This document shows, one piece after another, positions 8,398-17,570 of a stretch of 64,000 bases of DNA. Numbering within the stretch: position 1 is the first letter of the stretch; every line of letters begins with the position of its first letter. Location: NCBI GenBank assembly GCA_963669295.1, contig OY769938.1, positions 3,782,001-3,846,000 on the forward strand. Reading direction: 5' to 3'. A model generated the notes under the pieces. That model did not search any database, was not told the origin of the DNA, and was given only the letters and a program-made list of their open reading frames with translations. The DNA is from G963669295 sp963669295 (lineage in GTDB: Bacteria > Bacteroidota > Bacteroidia > Flavobacteriales_D > CALLUQ01). A program made the position numbers and the translations under genes.

Positions 8398-8814
8398 ATG
8401 GAGGAAAAGGAGATCGTTATTCCACATCGCATCAAGATGGGGGGAAACCTCATTCATGTGAGTATTATTCTTAATGTACTCAGTGCTTTTGTGTTGGAGT
8501 ACACTACCGACTTACCTACTTTCGTAACCAGCCAGGAAGGGCTATTTGCTGCTATCATTACATTGGGCTTGTTGGCTTTTTTAGCCTTTCAAATAGGCAA
8601 AGGCAAAAACTGGGCGCGCATTGTATTCCTTGTCATCTTTGCCCTCGAATCGTATACTTCTACCCTGGTTATTCTTGAATTATTTACCCTTAGTGTGCCG
8701 TGTGGCATATTGGCTGCTTTGCAGGAGTTGCTGCAAATAACCGCTTTAATTTTGTTGTTTACAGGCGAATCGGCAGTGTGGTATCGCGAGCAGGCGGCTA
8801 AAAAAACACTTTGA
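8398..8814 (+). CDS. four-span hypothetical membrane protein
   Basis: This 138-residue protein has four hydrophobic segments (about 15-35, 45-65, 72-92 and 98-120), with short basic loops including GKGKNWARI between spans two and three. It is a compact membrane protein of a kind common in bacteria and annotated only as hypothetical. It lies 50 bases after the PaiB-like gene and 3 bases before the PqiA-like gene, suggesting co-transcription with the latter. No catalytic or binding motif is seen. Confidence 0.7.
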   Translation: MEEKEIVIPHRIKMGGNLIHVSIILNVLSAFVLEYTTDLPTFVTSQEGLFAAIITLGLLAFLAFQIGKGKNWARIVFLVIFALESYTSTLVILELFTLSVPCGILAALQELLQITALILLFTGESAVWYREQAAKKTL

Positions 8815-8817
8815 TTC

Positions 8818-9726
8818 ATGAAAGGTATTTCCATCAACCAACTCTATATCCTTACCATTGTTTACATCATTGGGGCGTTCACCAACAGCTATTTTGTAGT
8901 GGAACAAAGCAAGGAATACAATCGGTTGAAAGTGGAGTATGCCGAAAAACTCAATTGGGAAGATCGCTTGTTGAACCTCAGTGAGTTGATTTTTGATACG
9001 GAAGAGAAAAAACGGTTGCGGCAGGCACGTGCTATTTTGGAAGATGCAGAAGAACATTACGATACTGCCATGAACCATATTTGGTATTTTCTGGCCTTTA
9101 CTGCTGCCTACTTACTTATGGCCTTTGTATTGTTTAGGGGAGGAGCTGTGTTTTATAAATCGGGCAGCATTGCCATTACTGCGGTAGCATTGGTCTGCTT
9201 GCTCATGGGCATCTTTATTCCGGTTATGGAATTGGCATTTTTGAAGGCCGACCTGATTTTGCCCATTGAGTTTACTGTACCCATTATCGATTATCCGGTA
9301 GACATTGAAAAGCATTACGATGGGGAGACCTACTTCTTTTATCAGAATAAGTCTATCATGGGACTGGTAGGGTTTTTAATGACCAATAACAACATTGTAG
9401 TAGGGTTGGCCATTTTGTTGTTCAGTGTGTTGGTACCGATCACCAAGTTAGTGATGTCGATCGCCATTTTGTTGAACCCTCATTCAAAAGGCAGCGAACG
9501 CATGGAATGGATCATCAATAAAATTGGTAAATGGTCGATGGCGGATGTATTTGTTGCAGGGGTACTGCTGGCTTATTTATCGCTCAATAGCATGAATGTA
9601 GGAGTAGAAGCCAGTACACGCGCATTGCCTGGGCTTTATTTCTTCCTGGCATACTGTATTCTTTCGCTCATTTCTACTCATTTCATCAATGCTGCGGTAA
9701 AGCATGAGCGATCAGCCAAAGCATAA
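8818..9726 (+). CDS. PqiA-like membrane protein
   Basis: This 302-residue protein belongs to the paraquat-inducible protein A family. It has an N-terminal span, then a charged helical stretch (residues ~30-80) and four further spans. The C-terminal half has the PqiA signature GKWSMADVFVAGVLLAYLSL near residue 237, plus a preceding FSVLVPITKL. PqiA proteins are inner-membrane partners of MCE-domain lipid-transport proteins in Gram-negative bacteria. No MCE gene is visible nearby, and the canonical Cys motifs of PqiA are missing. It overlaps the next gene by 23 bases in another frame. Confidence 0.8.
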   Translation: MKGISINQLYILTIVYIIGAFTNSYFVVEQSKEYNRLKVEYAEKLNWEDRLLNLSELIFDTEEKKRLRQARAILEDAEEHYDTAMNHIWYFLAFTAAYLLMAFVLFRGGAVFYKSGSIAITAVALVCLLMGIFIPVMELAFLKADLILPIEFTVPIIDYPVDIEKHYDGETYFFYQNKSIMGLVGFLMTNNNIVVGLAILLFSVLVPITKLVMSIAILLNPHSKGSERMEWIINKIGKWSMADVFVAGVLLAYLSLNSMNVGVEASTRALPGLYFFLAYCILSLISTHFINAAVKHERSAKA

Positions 9727-11710
9727 TTATTTTTATTTATTGCCGCTACTGGTAGCAACGGTAATTTTTTACCTGATCATCAATAGTACGGTAGATTATA
9801 CCAGTGGCGACAGCCGGTTGAATTTGCTTACCTCTCAGGCCATACTCGAAGATGGCACCATTCAATTGAATGCACAATTAGAAGACCACAATATCAACGA
9901 GATTCTTCGCGGGCAGTGGATGTTAACGGAGCGTGGGGGGAAGTACTATAATTTTTATCCGCTAGGCCCTTCGGTAGTGGCCCTTCCTTTTGTTTGGCTG
10001 GCCAACCGTTCGGGAATGGATATGGCCAACCTTGAACACGATCGGTCGTTGCAAAAAATACTGGCTGGCATTGCCATTGCCCTGGTGTTTTTGCTGCTGT
10101 ATTTTATTGCCCGCTTGTATTTAAACCGTGTGGTGGCCCTGGTATTGGCCACTCTTTTCGTGTTGGGAACTTCCCTCATCAGCACGTTGGGTACCGCCTT
10201 ATGGACCCATAACTATGCGGTGCTCTTTGTGCTTTGGAGCTTGTATTTATTGCTGCGCTCGGAACAGGGGCGTTCTTTGAATTATTGGGGGGTAGGCGTA
10301 TTGCTGTTTTTTGCGGCCTGGTGTAGGCCAACAGCGGCAGTATATGTGTTGGTAGTTGGGGTGTATTTGTTTTTGTATCACCGCAAACATTGCTGGAAAA
10401 CCATTGTTGCAGCAGCTTCCCTCGCAGGGTTGCTGGTATGGTTTTACATGGCAGAAATTGGTCAGGCGTTGCCCGACTATTATTTTTCTCACAGCCATGG
10501 TGTGAGTATGGATCGCGATTTTTTCAAAGCATTGGAAGGACACTTATTTAGTGCAGGGCGCGGACTGTTTGCCTTTTCGCCATTGCTGCTGTTAACACTG
10601 GCTACCTTTTTGCATCGCAGCATCAGAAAACATCGTTGGTTTTGGTTGCTATGGGGGTGGACAATTGCACACTTGTGTTTGATAAGTGCTTACCCCATGT
10701 GGTGGGGAGGATGGGCTTTTGGTGCTCGATTAACCATTGAACTGCTTCCTGCGCTTTTTGTATTGCTGGCATTGCTGGTAAAAGCAAATGGAGGTTTGTT
10801 GCTAACAGGGTTACGACAACAATTGCAAACGGGGGTGCTGTTGGTATTGGGACTTGCTGGTACCTGGGTACATGCTCACCAGGGATTGTATAACATCGAT
10901 ACTTATTTCTGGAACGGAGCTCCATCTATCGACCATTATCCACAGTACACTATTTTTCATTGCAATTACCCACAATACTTGGCTACAGCTTCTTCTAATG
11001 CTGCCAAGCAGCTAGAGTTTGAAACACTCATGAAGTTGTCGGCAGTCAACTACTTAAAAGAACAAGAAGATTTGCCGGTGCTGATGCAACTGGATGGCAT
11101 AACAAAGAGCTTTCAGCAAACGTTGGAACAATACAAGTATCCTGGCCGCGAATCATTTTATTACCACCTGGAAGAGGTGGAAGCGCCAGCGTTTTATTTT
11201 CATGAGTCTATGTATGCAGCGGTGGAAGCTACCAACAAGTATTCCATTACCCCAGTCAATGAGCCTTTAACACTGGGTGAATTCTTATTCAAGCACAGCG
11301 ATAACATTGTATTGCTAGCGGTACGCGATGAAGCTGCACAAGCCCTTTCCGATACTACAAAAAGTTATTTAAACACCTTGGGGGGAAGCCTTCCCACACT
11401 CGATTACCGGGGCAGTTATGCCGCCATTATTTGGAGAGGAACATTGCTAAAAGACCAGGTGAACAACCATGGGGGAGCAGTGCTCGATACTACTATTGCC
11501 CGTCAGCATTATCACCTGGAATCGGGGGGGGGTGATTTTGGTAATAAAGCCGCTATTCAACTCAATTATATCAACTATGCCCCCAACAGCCGTGGCATCA
11601 ATGTAGTGGTGTTAGACCCCAATGCCGATTTGCTCTATTACACCGTGTTTGATACTCATGTTAAGGACCGGGAAAAGGGCGTGTTTTTGAAGGCCACCCT
11701 TAAGGAATAG
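9704..11710 (+). CDS. GT-C-like polytopic membrane protein with ILEI-like C-terminal domain
   Basis: The first ~390 residues have about ten membrane segments and motifs typical of GT-C-like membrane glycosyltransferase relatives: SGDSRLNLL near residue 34 in the first periplasmic loop, YYNFYPLGPSVVALPF near 81, SAGRGLFAFSPLLL near 281 and WWGGWAFGARLTIELLP near 332. The soluble C-terminal 250 residues contain two blocks that resemble interleukin-like EMT inducer (ILEI/FAM3) domains: EFLFKHSDNIVLLAVRDEA near 526, and SGGGDFGN then RGINVVVLD near 607-638. The blocks occur in the reverse of the FAM3 order. A role in decorating extracellular polysaccharide or protein is likely but unproven. The start overlaps the PqiA-like gene by 23 bases. 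Confidence 0.7.
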   Translation: MSDQPKHNYFYLLPLLVATVIFYLIINSTVDYTSGDSRLNLLTSQAILEDGTIQLNAQLEDHNINEILRGQWMLTERGGKYYNFYPLGPSVVALPFVWLANRSGMDMANLEHDRSLQKILAGIAIALVFLLLYFIARLYLNRVVALVLATLFVLGTSLISTLGTALWTHNYAVLFVLWSLYLLLRSEQGRSLNYWGVGVLLFFAAWCRPTAAVYVLVVGVYLFLYHRKHCWKTIVAAASLAGLLVWFYMAEIGQALPDYYFSHSHGVSMDRDFFKALEGHLFSAGRGLFAFSPLLLLTLATFLHRSIRKHRWFWLLWGWTIAHLCLISAYPMWWGGWAFGARLTIELLPALFVLLALLVKANGGLLLTGLRQQLQTGVLLVLGLAGTWVHAHQGLYNIDTYFWNGAPSIDHYPQYTIFHCNYPQYLATASSNAAKQLEFETLMKLSAVNYLKEQEDLPVLMQLDGITKSFQQTLEQYKYPGRESFYYHLEEVEAPAFYFHESMYAAVEATNKYSITPVNEPLTLGEFLFKHSDNIVLLAVRDEAAQALSDTTKSYLNTLGGSLPTLDYRGSYAAIIWRGTLLKDQVNNHGGAVLDTTIARQHYHLESGGGDFGNKAAIQLNYINYAPNSRGINVVVLDPNADLLYYTVFDTHVKDREKGVFLKATLKE

Positions 11711-11808
11711 TATACCCCACAGCCCACTCACTTCTTTTAATTGCTCGTTGAACTTTCCTGCCATCCGCTTGTACAGGCTGTTGTAATTATTCATTTAAAC
11801 ACACACTT

Positions 11809-12768
11809 ATGAAACAGTTTATGCTGATTGTTGGGGCGTTCATTCTATCGCTTACTACCAATGCCCAGGAATTGGGCAATATTGCTTATGCCGAAGGCAA
11901 CCATGTATATGGCAATAAAAACTACTCGTACAACTTTTTGCCTACCACGGGGCAACGAAAAGTATACCTTTCGGATTCAACCTTACTCATTGAAGCTCGG
12001 GTGTTGATGAATAGCTTTGCCGAAGACTATGTGGCTATGTTTGGCGTAAGTCAGGAAGGCAAAACGGTGAAGGAGTGCAATGAAAAGATCAATGCACGCA
12101 TCAATGCTTTTGTACAAAGCCTCCAGCAATTGGGCATCCCTAAAGAATCGATTTACATCGATTGGGTAACTCAAAACCGTGTTTACGATTATGCTATCGA
12201 CGGTACCAAGGCAGAGCAATACTCGCCTGGGTTTGAGCTGAAGAAAAACGTCATCATCCATTACACCGAAAAGCAATTGGTGGATCAAATGACGGTATTG
12301 GCTTCAGAGCAAGAGATTTTTGACCTCATTAAGGTAGATTATATTGTGAAGGACTTTGAGGCTGTTTACGATCGATTGTTTGACGAGGCCAGCAAAATTA
12401 TTAAGAACAGGAAAGACAAATATGTGGGACTCACCAATGTAAAATTGATGCCTACTTCGAAGGTGTATGCCGAAAACTTTGAAAGCAAGTACCCTTCAGA
12501 GCTGTACAAGAGTTACCAGGCTTTTGAGGCCAGCAATGTAACTTATCGGGGCAACTACAACAACTCTCATTGGCAAAAAGACAAGCGAAAGGCCAATACC
12601 TTTTACTACAACAAAGTGGGTTACGGTAAATTCGATAAGGTGATAGAGCCTGTGTTTACCGAGCCGGCAGTGCAATTTGTGTATGTATTGCAGGTAGTGT
12701 ATGAAATTGAAGGAGCAAAGAAAAAAACAAAACCTGTTGACGCAGCGAAAAAGAAACAAGACAAGTAA
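11809..12768 (+). CDS. secreted SIMPL (DUF541) domain protein
   Basis: This 319-residue protein has a cleavable signal peptide (MKQFMLIVGAFILSLTTNAQ) and a SIMPL/DUF541 domain over about residues 50-275. The recognisable pattern is the early LIEARVLMNSFAEDYVAMFGV strand-helix followed by NEKINARINAFVQSLQQLGI and YIDW near residue 115. In other bacteria SIMPL proteins such as BP26 and YggE are periplasmic and form oligomeric rings; their chemical role is unclear. The C-terminus is Lys-rich. It is 98 bases from the upstream gene, so it may have its own promoter. Confidence 0.75.
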   Translation: MKQFMLIVGAFILSLTTNAQELGNIAYAEGNHVYGNKNYSYNFLPTTGQRKVYLSDSTLLIEARVLMNSFAEDYVAMFGVSQEGKTVKECNEKINARINAFVQSLQQLGIPKESIYIDWVTQNRVYDYAIDGTKAEQYSPGFELKKNVIIHYTEKQLVDQMTVLASEQEIFDLIKVDYIVKDFEAVYDRLFDEASKIIKNRKDKYVGLTNVKLMPTSKVYAENFESKYPSELYKSYQAFEASNVTYRGNYNNSHWQKDKRKANTFYYNKVGYGKFDKVIEPVFTEPAVQFVYVLQVVYEIEGAKKKTKPVDAAKKKQDK

Positions 12769-12891
12769 AATATAGGGGTGGTGTATCTTTTTTGCGTCAC
12801 CCCGTTATATTGCTGTAAGGAAGGCAGCACTGCCTGAGGAAGATTGCTAATAGCGAAACCGATTTTTTAAGAACCATTAAAACCAGAAACA

Positions 12892-14136
12892 ATGAAAAAT
12901 CGAGTTTTTGCACAAGGACTAACGGTACTATTAACGATAGTAGCGATGTTCGTACTTACCCAATACACTCCCGATCTATTTTTCGATATCGACTTGCATA
13001 AGTACGATGGCGATAAAGATGGCCTCACTGAGTGGGAAGAAATAGAGTTAGGCACCGACCGAAAGAATCCTGACACCGATGGCGATGGCATTAATGATGG
13101 CGATGAGGTAGAGGGAGGTACCGACCCCAATAAAGCTGACAGTGATGGGGATGGATTAAGTGATAAAGAGGAAAGAGAAAAAGGCACCGACCCAAATAAG
13201 AGTGATACTGATGGCGATGGAATTGCTGACAAGGAAGAGAAAAAGATAGGTACCGACCCTACCAAATCCGATACCGATGGTGATGGGGTAAATGATGGCG
13301 ATGAAGATAATGATGGCGATGGACTCAGCAATGCCGATGAGATGAATAAAGTTGGTACTGATCCCAATAAAACGGACTCTGATGGAGATGGCACTTCCGA
13401 CAAAGACGATGATGATGATGGCGATAGCATAACCAATGGCGATGAGGTTGCTTTGGGTACCAGCCCTAATAAAGCTGATACCGATGGCGATGGCATTAAT
13501 GACGGTGATGAAGCACCGTTAGGTACCAACCCTACCGATCCTGATAGTGACCACGATGGACTGGATGATGGGCAGGAGAAAAAGCTGGGTACCGACCCTA
13601 CCAACGAAGATACCGATGGTGATGGGATAAAAGATGATGATGAAGACACGGATGGTGACGGATTAACGGATGGCGAGGAAATAAAAGAGACCCATACCGA
13701 CCCCAAAAAGGCCGATACCGATGGTGATGGAGTACCCGATGGCGATGAAGACCCTGATGGCGATGGACTGCCCAACGATGATGAGGTGAAAGAAGGCACC
13801 CACCCTCTGGATGAAGATAGCGATAACGATGGTATATGGGATAAGGACGAACTGGATGCGGGAACTGATCCGTTGGATCCTGATACCGATGGCGATGGCA
13901 TAAATGATGGTGATGAGTGGGGGAAAGGAACGGACCCGCGTAGAAGCGATACCGATGGTGATGGCATTAAAGATGGAGATGAGTTGAAACAAGGACTTCA
14001 CCCGTTAGATCCAGATAGTGATGGCGATGGAGTAGGGGACCGGGAAGACAATTGTCCGAAAATACCCAATCCAAAGCAAGAGGATGCCGATGGGGATGGC
14101 AAAGGCGATGCTTGTGACGATACGCCTGGAAACTAA
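12892..14136 (+). CDS. thrombospondin type 3 repeat protein, calcium binding
   Basis: After one N-terminal hydrophobic segment (about residues 8-24), nearly the whole 414-residue protein is DxDxDGxxDxxE-type repeats, as in thrombospondin type 3 and EF-hand-like calcium-binding modules. Repeats of the form DTDGDGINDGDE alternate with GTDPNKADSDGDGLSD. The end has the canonical TSP3 block DNCPKIPNP followed by DADGDGKGDACDD. Such regions bind many Ca ions and become rigid. No T9SS C-terminal domain or adhesin module follows, so the protein is probably held by the N-terminal segment or secreted alone. The low-complexity DNA makes a long spurious reading frame on the other strand. Confidence 0.88.
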   Translation: MKNRVFAQGLTVLLTIVAMFVLTQYTPDLFFDIDLHKYDGDKDGLTEWEEIELGTDRKNPDTDGDGINDGDEVEGGTDPNKADSDGDGLSDKEEREKGTDPNKSDTDGDGIADKEEKKIGTDPTKSDTDGDGVNDGDEDNDGDGLSNADEMNKVGTDPNKTDSDGDGTSDKDDDDDGDSITNGDEVALGTSPNKADTDGDGINDGDEAPLGTNPTDPDSDHDGLDDGQEKKLGTDPTNEDTDGDGIKDDDEDTDGDGLTDGEEIKETHTDPKKADTDGDGVPDGDEDPDGDGLPNDDEVKEGTHPLDEDSDNDGIWDKDELDAGTDPLDPDTDGDGINDGDEWGKGTDPRRSDTDGDGIKDGDELKQGLHPLDPDSDGDGVGDREDNCPKIPNPKQEDADGDGKGDACDDTPGN

Positions 14137-14144
14137 TCATAAAA

Positions 14145-14201
14145 AAGCGGCCGTCATCCTGAAACATTCAGATAGCTATTGGAACAGGATGATGGTCGCT
14201 T
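14145..14201 (+). terminator. long hairpin after the TSP3 gene
   Basis: AAGCGGCCGTCATCCTG at 14145-14161 pairs with CAGGATGATGGTCGCTT at 14185-14201. The 17-base-pair stem has two G-U wobbles and a 23-base loop, and is followed by TCTCTT. It begins 8 bases after the stop codon of the TSP3 gene. An intrinsic terminator is likely although the T tract is poor. Confidence 0.6.
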
Positions 14202-14272
14202 CTCTTATCATAGTGTATTGATTTAACGTGTTTTTACGGATAATTGATTACATTTAGTTAGCCACTAACTAC

Positions 14273-16486
14273 ATGACCGATACTACTACACTTAAAGAAG
14301 CACTTGATAAATCTTCGAACATTAACCGTGTATTGGGATTGTCGTTTGCGTTATTCCTTTTTTACGTGCTCAATAATGTAGCATCCACCACCGATTTGAT
14401 GTTATTAATTCCAGACAGCAGTTTTAAGCTGCCGTTGTTAAACATTGAATTGCCATTGTTTGAATTTTATCTGGTAACCCCACTTTTAATTCTTGTTTTT
14501 CATTTCAATTTACTGTTCAATTTGCAGCAACATGTTATTAAGTTGAAGTCTTGGGTTTCCTTAGTCGATGAGAAGGAGGTGAAATTGTTATTGTTCCCAT
14601 TCCTCTTCAACAATACAGCAGTAAGGCACAAGTTTGTGCAAAAAACAGTGTTGAAGTTAGTGGTTCGATTGTTTATTTTCTTACTTCCGTTATCATCTCT
14701 TATAATCATTCAAATTCGATTTTCTGATTATCAATCGTGGGCAGTTACTTCGTGGCATGGTTTGGCGGTACTTCTGGATTATTTGTTGATTATTTTTTAT
14801 AGCGGACAATTGCTTAATGATGGGCATAATAGCAGAAGAAGCATTCGGAATTGGTTTGGATTCGATGTTAGAAGTAAGCTGAGATTTATAGAGATTCCAA
14901 TTCAATTGGTGCGAAGCATGCCTTTATTTATCGTATTAATCACAACAGCATTTTTTAGTACGCTTATGCTATGTGTTCTTAGGCCTGATAAGCTGATTTT
15001 GTTGATTGTTAGGAGCTTGTTTAATAAAAAAGCATCCGTTCTCTCTTTTCTTCGACTTAATTTTTTGTACGCTTTTAATGTGAGCCATCGATTTAGGTTG
15101 GAGCTGCTTGGAGTGATGATTGCAGTAGGTAGTTTTGTGCTGTTTGCATTGACGTTACAAGGAAGTTTTAGTAGAGATTATGTACACCAGCGAGGATATA
15201 TCATGCCTTGTCTAGATGTGCAGGAAGAGAAAATAGTGAAGAATGAGCCGTTGAGTGACATTATCAAGTTGGATTTGGCAGGAAAGGAAGAAGAAATCAG
15301 GGAGTTACGCCTTAAGTTTTCGGAAGGATACGATTTACGCAATAGAAACTTTTTATACGCTGATTTTTCAAAATCTGATTTTACCAATGCAGACTTTCGA
15401 AATTCAAACTTTGATTATTGTTTAATGCATAAAACTACTCTAGATGGAGGGAAGATGAAAAATGGCAGCTTGAATTATGCTGATTTTAGAGATGCAAATT
15501 TGTTTAAGGTAACCGTGCAGTTTTGTGAAGCAAAACACATGAATTTTAATTCTGCCAAACTGAGTTTGGCTCACTTTAGTGATACCGATATGCGCAATTG
15601 TAATTTCACGAATGCAGATATTAGAGAGGCATCATTTTTTGATAGTGATTTAATGTATGGTGACTTTACAACTTCCTCTGCTCAAGGAGTGGGATTTGAT
15701 AATAGCAACTTATCAAATTCTTATTTCGCCTATACACAACTTATTGGCGCCCATTTCACTTTGGTTACATTACGAGGAGCTATATTTGAGAAGGCTCGTA
15801 TGGTAGGAACAATAAGTTGGCATTCGGATTTTTCAGGGGCAAGCTTTGCTTATGTAAATTTTTCAGGGGCGAATTTTGTGGGAAGTGAATTAGATGGAGT
15901 TCAGCTTTATCATGTAGATTTTATTGGATCAACGTTAGATGATGTTAGTTTTAATGGTGCCATTTTGAATCAAGTGGATTTTAGAAAAACTATTTTAAAG
16001 GATAGTTCTTCATACATGGTTTATAAAGAAGGAGAGCGGTTTAAAACTAACGTTGATTCACTTTTTTCAGAAGAAAATATTAAGCGTTATGCAGAAAGAA
16101 TTGTTTTCCCGGTTGGCCAGGAAAGATTTATTGCGCGACTACGGAATGTTGGAGAGGGATTAAAAGATCGGACGAATGATATCGGGGGAAATGAATTTGA
16201 AGTTATTTCTAGAAAAGATAATCATGCTTTTCTATTGCTAAGAAGAGAAGTTGCATCAAAACATTCAGGTATCGCTGCAGGAATGATTTTCCCTTTTGTA
16301 AAGTATGAGGAAGGCCAAATGCTACTGACAGATACTTTAGGTGCAGATCTTTACCATTTCATTCAAAACAATCCTAATTATCCTGTCGAAACTCTGCAGA
16401 AAAAACTTGAAACACTGCGTGAAATTGGAGGAGAATGGAAAAGCATCGATGAACTTCCTGTTCCAACAAGCGGACCATTCTATTAG
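14273..16486 (+). CDS. pentapeptide-repeat integral membrane protein
   Basis: The N-terminal ~300 residues hold six or so membrane segments. Residues ~355-585 are pentapeptide repeats of the A(D/N)LXX/F type (LYADFSKSDFTNADFRNSNF, later FSGASFAYVNFSGANFVGSE), which fold into a right-handed quadrilateral beta-helix. A soluble ~150-residue tail follows. Pentapeptide proteins can mimic DNA or act as scaffolds; the function of this membrane-bound type is unknown. The gene is visibly more A/T-rich and uses more AGA/GGA and A/T-ending codons than its neighbours, which suggests later acquisition or weak selection. It is flanked by a terminator hairpin and a convergent gene. Confidence 0.8.
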   Translation: MTDTTTLKEALDKSSNINRVLGLSFALFLFYVLNNVASTTDLMLLIPDSSFKLPLLNIELPLFEFYLVTPLLILVFHFNLLFNLQQHVIKLKSWVSLVDEKEVKLLLFPFLFNNTAVRHKFVQKTVLKLVVRLFIFLLPLSSLIIIQIRFSDYQSWAVTSWHGLAVLLDYLLIIFYSGQLLNDGHNSRRSIRNWFGFDVRSKLRFIEIPIQLVRSMPLFIVLITTAFFSTLMLCVLRPDKLILLIVRSLFNKKASVLSFLRLNFLYAFNVSHRFRLELLGVMIAVGSFVLFALTLQGSFSRDYVHQRGYIMPCLDVQEEKIVKNEPLSDIIKLDLAGKEEEIRELRLKFSEGYDLRNRNFLYADFSKSDFTNADFRNSNFDYCLMHKTTLDGGKMKNGSLNYADFRDANLFKVTVQFCEAKHMNFNSAKLSLAHFSDTDMRNCNFTNADIREASFFDSDLMYGDFTTSSAQGVGFDNSNLSNSYFAYTQLIGAHFTLVTLRGAIFEKARMVGTISWHSDFSGASFAYVNFSGANFVGSELDGVQLYHVDFIGSTLDDVSFNGAILNQVDFRKTILKDSSSYMVYKEGERFKTNVDSLFSEENIKRYAERIVFPVGQERFIARLRNVGEGLKDRTNDIGGNEFEVISRKDNHAFLLLRREVASKHSGIAAGMIFPFVKYEEGQMLLTDTLGADLYHFIQNNPNYPVETLQKKLETLREIGGEWKSIDELPVPTSGPFY

Positions 16487-16498
16487 TATATTCAATAC

Positions 16499-16987
16499 CT
16501 ATTTCATATTCACATACTGCAACGGCACTCCAAAATCGCCTTGCTTACACATGGCAATAACCCGTTGCAATTCGTCTAACTTCTTGCCCGTTACTCGCAC
16601 CTGGTCGTCCATGATCGAAGGTTGTACTTTTAACTTCATGTCTTTGATGGCCTTCACAATTTTCTTGGCCGTATCGCGCTCAATGCCTTCTTTCACCTTA
16701 ATGTCTTTCTTCACCATCTTGCCGGCAGCATATTGCTCCTTGCCAAAATCCAACGACTTGGGGTCGAGCTTTTGCTTTACCAACCGACCAATGATTACCT
16801 TTTCAATGTTATCCATGCGCATCTCATCTTCGGTGAGTACATGAATGTTGTAGGTTTTTTTGTCGAGTTCAATGGTGCTGTTAGAACCGCGAAAGTCGTA
16901 GCGTGTTTCTATTTCCCTCCTGGCCGAGTTGATGGCATTGTCGAGGGTTTGCAGGTCTACTTTGCTTACAATATCAAAAGATGCCAT
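16499..16987 (-). CDS. yajQ: YajQ-family nucleotide/cyclic-di-GMP-binding protein
   Basis: This 162-residue protein matches YajQ over its full length (E. coli YajQ is 163 residues). Signature stretches are ASFDIVSKVD at the N-terminus, RYDFRGSN near residue 30, LTEDEMRM, KEGIERDTAKKIVK near 100 and the C-terminal VRVTGKKLDELQ with GDFGVPLQ. The fold is two RNP-like alpha/beta domains; relatives in Xanthomonas bind cyclic di-GMP and act as transcription co-factors. It runs convergently with the pentapeptide-repeat gene, 12 bases between stops, and has a long non-coding region upstream. Confidence 0.93.
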   Translation of the reverse strand: MASFDIVSKVDLQTLDNAINSARREIETRYDFRGSNSTIELDKKTYNIHVLTEDEMRMDNIEKVIIGRLVKQKLDPKSLDFGKEQYAAGKMVKKDIKVKEGIERDTAKKIVKAIKDMKLKVQPSIMDDQVRVTGKKLDELQRVIAMCKQGDFGVPLQYVNMK

Positions 16988-17532
16988 AGTGGTACGTGTT
17001 AATGTGAGGGATGAAGGTAAGGCTTTTGATGGAATTTTAGGAGCGAAATGTAGGGAAACACGACTCCATAATAGTGGAAGAAGGCTCGTTGCAACAGGTA
17101 TAGGAGTTAAGAGGAGAGGTAGGAGACTCTACACTACTTGTTAGAGCGTTTAAAGCCCTGAAAGGGAGCACTGGACGACTGGTGGTGAACTCCCTTTCTT
17201 ATTCAGGTAGCTTCAAACAACCGATGAGGAATACTATACCGTTATCAAGTAGTTCACCACCTGTTATAGGGAGCTCTTTACTTCTTGAACGCAGCTTTAC
17301 GTCAGGAATGCGAAGCCTTAGTGGAGGGCTTACCAGTCTTGTACCTGCTTTCCATGCTTTTATACATGGAGTTCATACTCTCGTTTCTGATCGGGCGACC
17401 TTCGAATGCTAATCAACAACTTTGTTGCTCTGGTCATTGACCTCAATAATGCGATTATTGACTTCGATTATTCGAATTTTGAAGTCGATTTGGAAGAATG
17501 GAGGATGAAAATTTATAAAAGGGAGGAAAGTA
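16988..17532. other. non-coding block with strong inverted repeats; possible structured RNA
   Basis: No convincing gene fills these ~545 bases. The block does contain clear pairings. GAAAGGGAG (17160-17168) is complementary to CTCCCTTTC (17190-17198), and the stem can extend by CCTGA with TCAGG across a small bulge. GGTGGTGAACT (17181-17191) is a perfect 11-base match to AGTTCACCACC (17251-17261). CCATG/CATGG, CAATAAT/ATTATTG and GACTTC/GAAGTC hairpins follow. Open frames here are short and unlike known proteins. It could be a structured RNA or a decayed mobile element. I do not recognise RNase P, tmRNA, SRP RNA, tRNA or a group II intron end. Confidence 0.4.
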
Positions 17533-17563
17533 ACAGCCGGTTACTTCAAAAGCAACCGGCTGT
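17533..17563 (-). terminator. hairpin downstream of small secreted-protein gene
   Basis: ACAGCCGGTT at 17533-17542 pairs perfectly with AACCGGCTGT at 17554-17563, with an 11-base loop. It lies 7 bases beyond the stop codon of the minus-strand gene at 17571. T-rich sequence is weak on both sides, so it is a probable rather than certain terminator. Confidence 0.55.
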
Positions 17564-17570
17564 ATTATTG

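Noticed and set aside
11612..11794. Short minus-strand frame between the GT-C-like and SIMPL genes
   Set aside because: Only ~27 codons lie outside the neighbouring gene; it could be a remnant N-terminus but nothing supports translation.
12775..12803. Terminator between the SIMPL and TSP3 genes
   Set aside because: GGGGTG/CACCCC gives only six strong pairs with a 17-base loop and no T tract after the stem.
12867..13967. 366-codon minus-strand open frame (Ser/Pro-rich) opposite the TSP3 gene
   Set aside because: It is the antisense of GAT/GGC/GAC-type codons of the Asp-rich repeats; the plus-strand product has a clear family and TSP3 ending.
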